A stretch of DNA of 64,000 nucleotides from Levilactobacillus acidifarinae DSM 19394 = JCM 15949 (GTDB taxonomy: Bacteria; Bacillota; Bacilli; Lactobacillales; Lactobacillaceae). Of the stretch, positions 58,826-64,000 are shown in pieces (position 1 is the first letter of the stretch; the number at the start of each line of letters is the position of its first letter). The notes under the pieces are model-generated. The model searched no databases and was not told where the DNA came from. It worked only from the letters and a program-made list of their open reading frames with translations. The stretch is taken from the NCBI RefSeq assembly GCF_001434835.1, contig NZ_AZDV01000005.1, positions 248,001 to 312,000 on the forward strand, read 5' to 3'. A program made the position numbers and the translations under genes.

Positions 58826-59625
58826 TACAGAAGCACCCTCCTTAGATGGTTACTGATCCCGTCAATCACTAAAACCACGACTAGGGTCGCCAGGATGATC
58901 ACGGCGGTGGCGCTGTAGTTGAATTCACCCAGTGACCGCTGGAGGTAGACCCCGATACCCCCAGCCCCCAGGTAACCTAAAACGGTGGAAGCCCGGACGT
59001 TAATTTCCAGTGTGTAGAGAAAGTAGCTGACGAACTGGTTAAGAATCTGGGGTAAAACGGCGTACCAGATGATGGTGACCTTGGTGGCCCCTACGGATTT
59101 AAGGGCCTCCAGGGGACCCATGTCGATGGTTTCGATGACTTCATAAAAAAGTTTTGACACCATGCCGAACGAAAAAATGGCTAAGGTAATCACGCCGGCC
59201 GTCGAGCCGATCCCGAAAATGGCGACGAAAATGGCAGCGAGCAACAGGTCGGGAAGCGTGCGGACCAAATCTAAGAAGAAGCGAATGAGTCCCCGTAATA
59301 GGCGGTTACCGACCAGATTGCTGGCGGCTAGTAGGGCGAACGGGACCGCCAGAACGGCCCCAATCGTGGTCCCCAAGACAGCCATCTGAATAGTTTCGTA
59401 AAGTGGTTGCAGGATTACGTGGAGGTAGGACCAGGCGGGATGGGACATCTGAACCAGTAACGCCAAGAACTGATCGATATTACTGAGAAAGGTCCCGAAG
59501 TTAGCCCCGGTCATCAGGGACGATAGGACTAATAAAACGGCTAATAGTAGAGTCCAACCGATGGCCGCCACGTGATAACGTTGGCGCCAAGGACGTTGGG
59601 GTAAAGCGGGGGTGGATTCAGTCAT
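58825..59625 (-). CDS. phnE: Phosphonate-type ABC transporter permease (first)
   Basis: 266 residues, six transmembrane segments. EAA-like motif EALKSVGATKVTIIWYAVLP (about 178-197). Start ATG 59625 follows AGGAGGT, 11 nt after the ATPase stop. Forms the membrane channel with the second permease. Confidence 0.87.
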   Translation of the reverse strand: MTESTPALPQRPWRQRYHVAAIGWTLLLAVLLVLSSLMTGANFGTFLSNIDQFLALLVQMSHPAWSYLHVILQPLYETIQMAVLGTTIGAVLAVPFALLAASNLVGNRLLRGLIRFFLDLVRTLPDLLLAAIFVAIFGIGSTAGVITLAIFSFGMVSKLFYEVIETIDMGPLEALKSVGATKVTIIWYAVLPQILNQFVSYFLYTLEINVRASTVLGYLGAGGIGVYLQRSLGEFNYSATAVIILATLVVVLVIDGISNHLRRVLL

Positions 59626-59636
59626 TGGGATACCTC

Positions 59637-60398
59637 CTAGTTGGCTTGGTAGATACGATCCAGGTCCGCCGTCGTGACGTTAGCAATGGGCTGATCGTAG
59701 ACTAATTCACCGGCGCGCAGACCAATGATTCGGTCGGCGTACTGGCGGGCCAACGCGACGGAGTGTAAGTTTACGATGACCGTGATGTCGTCTTCGCGAT
59801 TCAAGCGCTGGAGGGTATCCATGACGTCCTTAGTGGTCCTAGGATCTAGCGAGGCCACGGGCTCGTCGGCCAAGATGATCTTGGGGTCCTGCATGAGGGT
59901 GCGGGCAATGGCGACCCGTTGTTGTTGGCCACCGGAGAGTTCGTCGGCGCGAGTGAAAATTTTGGGTGTTAGGCTGACACGCTTTAGCGCTTGAATCGCG
60001 CGCTGTTTATCGGCGGCACTGAAGAGCCCCAGGACACACTTCCAGGTGGGGTAGTAGCCTACGAGACCGGATAAGACGTTTCTTTCGACGCTGGCCCGGT
60101 TGACGAGGTTGAAGTTCTGAAAAATCATCCCGATGTGACACCGGAGTTGCCGCAAGGCTCGGCCTTTGTAGTCACTGATGGGTTCGTTGTCGATGCGAAT
60201 CTCTCCCGATGAGATTTCGTGCATCCGGTTAATGGTTCGAAGTAGCGTACTCTTGCCGGCGCCGGATAGGCCCACGACCACTAAAAATTGGCCGCGGGGG
60301 ATTTCAAAATTGATGTCTTTTAAGCCGACGGTCCCGTTGGCGTAAATCTTGTTAACGTGATGAAAAGCGATAATTGGCTTGGTTGATGTAGCTTGCAT
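59637..60398 (-). CDS. phnC: Phosphonate-type ABC transporter ATP-binding protein
   Basis: 253 residues. Walker A GLSGAGKS (43-50), signature LSGGQQQR and Walker B ILADEP are present. PhnC group. Start ATG 60398 behind GAGGGGG; GTG 60419 lies before that site and is rejected. Sits 99 nt downstream of phnD, with an intrinsic terminator in the gap. Confidence 0.9.
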   Translation of the reverse strand: MQATSTKPIIAFHHVNKIYANGTVGLKDINFEIPRGQFLVVVGLSGAGKSTLLRTINRMHEISSGEIRIDNEPISDYKGRALRQLRCHIGMIFQNFNLVNRASVERNVLSGLVGYYPTWKCVLGLFSAADKQRAIQALKRVSLTPKIFTRADELSGGQQQRVAIARTLMQDPKIILADEPVASLDPRTTKDVMDTLQRLNREDDITVIVNLHSVALARQYADRIIGLRAGELVYDQPIANVTTADLDRIYQAN

Positions 60399-60443
60399 GG
60401 TTGTTTTCCCCCTCGTCACCGGGCTGGGTGACTGGATTTGCCA

Positions 60444-60482
60444 AAAAAGTAGCCAAGGCCCGTGTTGTCCTTCGCTACTTTT
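60444..60482 (-). terminator. Intra-operon terminator between phnD and phnC
   Basis: AGTAGC-AAGG pairs with CCTT-GG-CTACT, followed by six U on the minus strand. Partial termination here would give more binding protein than transporter. Confidence 0.78.
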
Positions 60483-60497
60483 AGTGATGACGCGTGC

Positions 60498-61451
60498 TTA
60501 CTTGTTCAGTTGGGCGGCCTTTTTGTCGTACTGACGGATAATGTCAAAGTTGCTGTCTTTAGAGTCGGTGTAATTTTCGTGACCGTAAACGCTGGAAATG
60601 ATGGCGTGACCTTGCTTAGTTTTGGCGATGGCCTTAAAGGCAGCGGCGACCTTCTTTTGCCATTTAGCGTTCATATCCCCACGCACCGTGATGGTGTCGT
60701 TAGGAATCTTGTTGGTCGTGTAGATTGGAACGACCTTACTCATGATATCCGGTGCGTCCTTCTTCACAATGTTCCGAGCCCCTTGGAAGACGAAAGCGGC
60801 GTCGGTGTTCTTGTTGTAGACCGATAAGACCCCTTGGTCGTGACCCTTGACCTGGACCGTCTTGATGCCGTCCTTGTTGATGTTGACACCGTGTTCCATC
60901 ATTTCAACGGCGGGATAAATCCAGCCGGAGGTTGAGGTCGTGTCTTGCACGGCAATCTTCTTGCCCTTCAAGTCCTTAATCGACTTGATGCCGCTATCTT
61001 TACGGACCAGGATCTGGGAGCGGTAATAGTTAACCATTTCTTTGGTGGCTTGGTCGTTAGGCTCCTTGAGGCCGTAACGTTCGGCCTGTAACAGAACCTT
61101 ATCGTGGTACTGTTTGTGAGCTAAGACGTAGGCGTCAGGTGGCAGGAAACCCACGTCGACTTTCTTGGAGCCCATGGCTTCGACAATCGTGTTGTAGTCG
61201 GTCGAAACGCTGACTTTCACGGGAATTCCAAGTTGTTTCTTCAAAAGACCTTCCAAAGGCTTGGCCTTGGCCTCTAACGTGCTGGCGTTTTGCGAGGGAA
61301 CAAACTCAACGGTCAGCTGCTTGGGGGTGTAACCAGCGGAACTGGAAGAACTGGTCGAACTAGTAGCCTTACCGCACCCGAATAGGGTTAGGGGTAACGC
61401 AACTAGAGCGAGACCGAGTACCAGCCGTTTCGCATTGCCGTGCAAATGCAT
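60498..61451 (-). CDS. phnD: Phosphate/phosphite/phosphonate ABC substrate-binding lipoprotein
   Basis: 317 residues. Lipoprotein signal with lipobox LFGC (Cys26), then a Ser-rich linker. PhnD-like SBP family 12 pattern: LTVEFVPSQNASTLEAKAKPLEG at the mature start, DVGFLPPDAYVLAH, and AVQDTTSTSGWIYP. Start ATG 61451 follows GGAGGAG. First gene of the operon. Which ligand (phosphonate, phosphite or other) it binds is not predictable. Confidence 0.9.
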   Translation of the reverse strand: MHLHGNAKRLVLGLALVALPLTLFGCGKATSSTSSSSSAGYTPKQLTVEFVPSQNASTLEAKAKPLEGLLKKQLGIPVKVSVSTDYNTIVEAMGSKKVDVGFLPPDAYVLAHKQYHDKVLLQAERYGLKEPNDQATKEMVNYYRSQILVRKDSGIKSIKDLKGKKIAVQDTTSTSGWIYPAVEMMEHGVNINKDGIKTVQVKGHDQGVLSVYNKNTDAAFVFQGARNIVKKDAPDIMSKVVPIYTTNKIPNDTITVRGDMNAKWQKKVAAAFKAIAKTKQGHAIISSVYGHENYTDSKDSNFDIIRQYDKKAAQLNK

Positions 61452-61808
61452 ATGACTCACTCCTCCGAATATGTAATGGATAACTTGATTCCTGTTAATT
61501 CTAGCAAAAAGGCGAACGATTACAACGATATTGGCCTATAAATTAAACAATTAACGGCAATAAAAGTTTTAATAATAACGTTTCTTCAATATAATGGCCT
61601 AAAATCCGATGATTTAAAAACGCTTGATATAAAAATAATTATTTTAGAGGATAACGCAAATTTCAACTGGGTTGGGCGACAACGTGGTCTAAGTTTTGGG
61701 CCCCGAGAAACATTAATTCGTTAAACAGCAAAAACGACAATTACTCCCAGGTCGGGAATAATTGTCGCTTTTAACGTAATCAGTCTTTTCGTTTGACCTG
61801 AAAAGCGA
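61452..61808. other. AT-rich intergenic region with the phn promoter
   Basis: 357 nt, no gene. Leftward phn promoter: TTGTAA (61525-61520), 16-nt spacer, TAGAAT (61503-61498), with TGC just before the -10. The rest is AT-rich, and the terminator of the SDR gene lies at the right end (61731-61772). Confidence 0.55.
61731..61772 (-). terminator. Terminator of the degenerate SDR gene
   Basis: AAGCGACAATTATTCCC pairs with GGGAGTAATTGTCGTT, U run on the minus strand. Confidence 0.85.
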
Positions 61809-62471
61809 TCAAGTGGTTGGGATCACGAAGGCGTGACCGTTCGGATGACTAGTCTGAGTAGTTGTTGCCAAATAACGAATAGTTTGCTGAAGTGGTTTGG
61901 CTCGGGCAACGTCCGGATCTTGATGCGTCTGATCGGCGTTTAAGTGCACCTGGACCGTGTTAACGCGGACGTCGGTGCCGCGAAGCCCCTGGATGGTCGT
62001 TTGAGTCCAATCATGAAGTTGGGTGATCAGTTGCTGGTCCGGCGCATCGGGCTGAGCCGTCAAGACGTTGACGATACTTCCGTGAAATTGGTGGCGCATG
62101 ATGGCGACGGCCGCCGTGGTTCCCCAAACAACGCGGCGTTGGGTGCGTTCAAAGTAAGCCGAATAGGCGTCGGTGTGGTCCTGCCAATCCCGTGGTTGAT
62201 CGTTAATCCCCGGGATGTTAACCAGGACGTCGAGACGATTATAGGTGGTGATGACCTGGCGAATCACGCGTCGCCAGTCAGCCTGACGGGTCACGTCCAG
62301 CATCAGATGGTGAACGTTAGGCCCGAGTTCTTGGGCCAACGCGGGTCCCCGACTGACGTCCAGGTCGGCGAGAATCACAGTCGCCCCCTGAGCACTAAAG
62401 TCGGTCGCACAGACACTCCCCATGTTCTGTGTTCCGTTAGCAATTAGAATAACCGGTTGATGTTGCATCAT
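61809..62471 (-). CDS. Degenerate SDR-fold protein lacking the catalytic Tyr-Lys pair
   Basis: 220 residues. Rossmann start NGTQNMGSVCA (about 12-22) deviates from TGxxxGxG, and the position of NNAG is NIPG. No YxxxK is found at about residues 145-160; the local sequence is APDQQLITQLHDW. It may bind NAD(P) without reducing a substrate, or have another role. Start ATG 62471, 5 nt after GGGGGAGG. Confidence 0.72.
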   Translation of the reverse strand: MMQHQPVILIANGTQNMGSVCATDFSAQGATVILADLDVSRGPALAQELGPNVHHLMLDVTRQADWRRVIRQVITTYNRLDVLVNIPGINDQPRDWQDHTDAYSAYFERTQRRVVWGTTAAVAIMRHQFHGSIVNVLTAQPDAPDQQLITQLHDWTQTTIQGLRGTDVRVNTVQVHLNADQTHQDPDVARAKPLQQTIRYLATTTQTSHPNGHAFVIPTT

Positions 62472-62843
62472 AAATTCCTCCCCCACAGAAATCCAGTGAT
62501 CCAATAAGTCTAGTTTAGTGTAACGGGGAACAAAAAGGGAACCGATGACGGTCGCTTCGGTGGGTTAATTAATTAATGTTATGAGATAGAAATCATTTAT
62601 GGCCTAAAGAAGAGGTTATCTTTGGGGCCGTGACCCCGGTTGGTGTTAGGGTCACAGTGCCGCTAAAGCTCGCAACGGGTACAGATCGATGCAGTCAGGA
62701 CGATCAACCTAAAAAGGGCAGCCGCGAACTGGCGGCTGCCTGGTTATTACTAACCATTAAATTTAAGGAATATTAGGCGTCCCGGCAACGTTTAAGGCGT
62801 TAATTGTGCCTTGAGAAATTTGGCCGGGCTATCGAATGATTAA
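62472..62843. other. Intergenic region between the SDR-fold and deoR genes
   Basis: 372 nt, no gene. Contains the inverted repeat GTGACCC (62630-62636)/GGGTCAC (62649-62655) and, at 62713-62743, a GGCAGCCGC/GCGGCTGCC hairpin with a U run on the minus strand that probably terminates the regulator gene about 100 nt after its stop. Confidence 0.5.
62713..62743 (-). terminator. Probable terminator of the SorC/DeoR gene
   Basis: GGCAGCCGC and GCGGCTGCC pair across 6 nt; CTTTTTAGG follows on the minus strand. Confidence 0.65.
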
Positions 62844-63785
62844 TTATAACTTTAATAATTGTTTGGCGACCGCCTGATCGACAATCAACACGTTCGCGTA
62901 TTTTCCTAACAACGCTGCGTGGATGGCCCGCAGTTTGGGTTCGCCGCCGGCAATTAGGACCGCGTATTTTTGGGTGCCAAGATGGCTCAAGGGAAGGGCC
63001 ACGGTCCGTTGGTCGAGCTGGGGGTCGGCAATCTCACCGCTGGCGGTGATGTAGTGTGACAAGATGTCCCCCACGGCGTCGCGCTGCAGGGTGGTTATCT
63101 GGTCGGCCGTGAGGTAGCCGGAACGAAAGAGTAGGGCGTCGTTGCGCGTCGTCCCGACGGTGAATAGCGCAATGTCGGCTTGATAGCCCGTCTGCACAAC
63201 ACGCTGAATAAAGGGATCGTGTAAGGCAGCGGCCTTGACCTGCGCGTCGTCAAAGACTAAGGGGAGCGGTAATAGACGTGCTTGGGTGTGAAAGGCGTGG
63301 TTGAATTGCTGGGTAATTTCGGCGGAGTAGTTGGTTTCCGCCGAATTGGTCAAACTGCCCTTTAGTTGAACCAGTTGCACGTCTTGGGCTTGACTGGCGT
63401 GCAGGTGTTGGGCCACGGCCAGCATGGTATGGCCCCAATTAAGACCGATCGTCATCCCCGTGGTCACGATGGTGTCGAGGTAGTCGGCGGCCACCGCGCC
63501 CAGGTGGTCCCGAATCCCCGCTTCGTCATGGTTGACCTGTTGGGCGATGACCACGTCTTTTAGGTGATACTTTTCTTTGAGGGCCTGCTGTAGCTTAGCG
63601 CCATCGGTAAAGGGATCGTTGATTTGAACCGTGACGATGCCAGTGTCGCGCGCGAGTTGCAGGGATTTAGCCACCGTGGGGCGGGACAGATTCATTTTTT
63701 TAGCGATTTCAATCTGGCTGAGGTTGTCTTGGTAATAGTACCGGCTGACCGCTAGCAGTCGTTCCGTTTGTTTATGAGAGAGCAT
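62844..63785 (-). CDS. deoR: SorC-family transcriptional regulator (Bacillus DeoR type)
   Basis: 313 residues. N-terminal helix-turn-helix LSQIEIAKKMNLSRPTVAKSL (about 23-43), then a sugar-binding domain (VGTTRNDALLFRSGYLT, about 206-222; HLGTQKYAVLIAGG). Start ATG 63785, 9 nt after GGAGG. Divergent from deoC, so it is the likely repressor of the deoxyribonucleoside operon, released by deoxyribose-5-phosphate in the Bacillus model. Confidence 0.87.
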   Translation of the reverse strand: MLSHKQTERLLAVSRYYYQDNLSQIEIAKKMNLSRPTVAKSLQLARDTGIVTVQINDPFTDGAKLQQALKEKYHLKDVVIAQQVNHDEAGIRDHLGAVAADYLDTIVTTGMTIGLNWGHTMLAVAQHLHASQAQDVQLVQLKGSLTNSAETNYSAEITQQFNHAFHTQARLLPLPLVFDDAQVKAAALHDPFIQRVVQTGYQADIALFTVGTTRNDALLFRSGYLTADQITTLQRDAVGDILSHYITASGEIADPQLDQRTVALPLSHLGTQKYAVLIAGGEPKLRAIHAALLGKYANVLIVDQAVAKQLLKL

Positions 63786-63837
63786 CGCGTGATTCCTCCG
63801 TCTGTAAGTTGTCATTATTCTACCACAGAAATCTAAT

Positions 63838-63889
63838 TTTACATTTGTTATTTTTATATCTTTACATTTGTAAAAATACGTGTTAAATT
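63838..63889 (+). promoter_or_regulatory. DeoR operator repeats in the deoC promoter
   Basis: TTTACATTTGTTA (63838-63850) and the palindrome TTTACA-TT-TGTAAA (63861-63874), 23 bp apart. The second overlaps the -35 TTTACA (63861-63866), 17 nt before TAAATT (63884-63889). Confidence 0.7.
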
Positions 63890-63932
63890 AAGCGTGTTGA
63901 AAAAATCACATCATAGAAATGGGGACTTACCA

Positions 63933-64000
63933 ATGAGTTTAAACCAATACATCGATCACACCTTGTTAGCACCCGAAGCCACGCAGGCCGACGTGGACCA
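63933..64000 (+). CDS. deoC: Deoxyribose-phosphate aldolase (start only)
   Basis: The first 22 codons are in the window: MSLNQYIDHTLLAPEATQAD, the typical DeoC N-terminus. It converts deoxyribose-5-phosphate to glyceraldehyde-3-phosphate and acetaldehyde. GGGGACTTACC precedes ATG 63933. It continues beyond the right edge. Confidence 0.88.
   Translation, partial: MSLNQYIDHTLLAPEATQADVD

Noticed and set aside
1-64000. CRISPR array, prophage, insertion sequence or tRNA gene
   Set aside because: No spaced short direct repeats, no transposase or integrase, no phage structural genes, and no tRNA-like cloverleaf was recognised on reading.

Overview
The window looks like a chromosomal segment of a Lactobacillaceae species, probably of the Levilactobacillus/Lactiplantibacillus type. 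It has low-GC Gram-positive signals (strong GGAGG ribosome sites, T-box leaders, a PyrR attenuator, an FMN riboswitch, a Gram-positive LexA box) at a fairly balanced base composition. It also carries lactic-acid-bacterial surface proteins (WxL, MucBP/LPxTG), a bile-salt-hydrolase-like enzyme, BrnQ and D-serine ammonia-lyase. Two sites match the Firmicutes parS consensus at 33607 and 43038, which suggests the segment lies on the origin-proximal part of the chromosome. Genus and species are inferences; no rRNA or tRNA gene is present.

Layout. 1-2.4 kb: end of a GadC-like amino-acid antiporter and an NhaC Na+/H+ antiporter. 2.6-6.7 kb: exported proteins (WxL lectin, DUF915 hydrolase, membrane-anchored matrixin). 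6.9-11 kb: amino-acid permease, a candidate small RNA, TVP38-like protein, SDR and DJ-1 proteins. 11.2-15.8 kb: LexA-controlled Y-family polymerase plus YolD, a DHA2 exporter, two cupins. 16.2-22.2 kb: large MucBP adhesin, choloylglycine hydrolase, secreted GH20 enzyme. 22.3-27.4 kb: dehydrogenase/epimerase, TetR regulator and an ABC export pair with a dyad operator. 27.5-30 kb: aldo/keto reductase, methionine aminopeptidase, small membrane protein. 30-33.6 kb: FMN riboswitch and the riboflavin operon ribD-ribE-ribBA-ribH. 33.6-39.4 kb: parS, SDR, glutamate racemase, two divergent membrane proteins, T-box/brnQ. 39.6-47.4 kb: dsdA, hydroxyacyl-CoA dehydrogenase, secreted protein, second parS, two paralogous MFS carriers, PyrR-attenuated pyrF-pyrE. 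47.4-56.3 kb: azoreductase-MarR pair with twin operators, small exported proteins, secreted tyrosine phosphatase, T-box/oppA, zinc-ribbon PrsW protease, amidase. 56.4-61.5 kb: phosphonate-type ABC transporter with a nucleotidase-like phosphoesterase. 61.8-64 kb: degenerate SDR, SorC/DeoR regulator and the start of deoC.

How the genes work together. Most of the window is single genes or short operons, each closed by a strong intrinsic terminator and often with its own readable control element. The RNA-based controls are the FMN riboswitch (riboflavin), PyrR attenuation (UMP synthesis), a T-box that reads as valine-specific (brnQ) and a T-box of unassigned specificity (oppA). The protein-based controls are LexA, a MarR pair, a TetR dyad, DeoR repeats and two promoters with MerR-type 19-bp spacers. 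I see no prophage, insertion sequence or CRISPR array. The least explained items are the candidate ~100-nt structured RNA near 8.5 kb, the two divergent membrane proteins at 36-37.6 kb, the out-of-frame upstream ORF that overlaps oppA, and the shared MerR-type promoter architecture.
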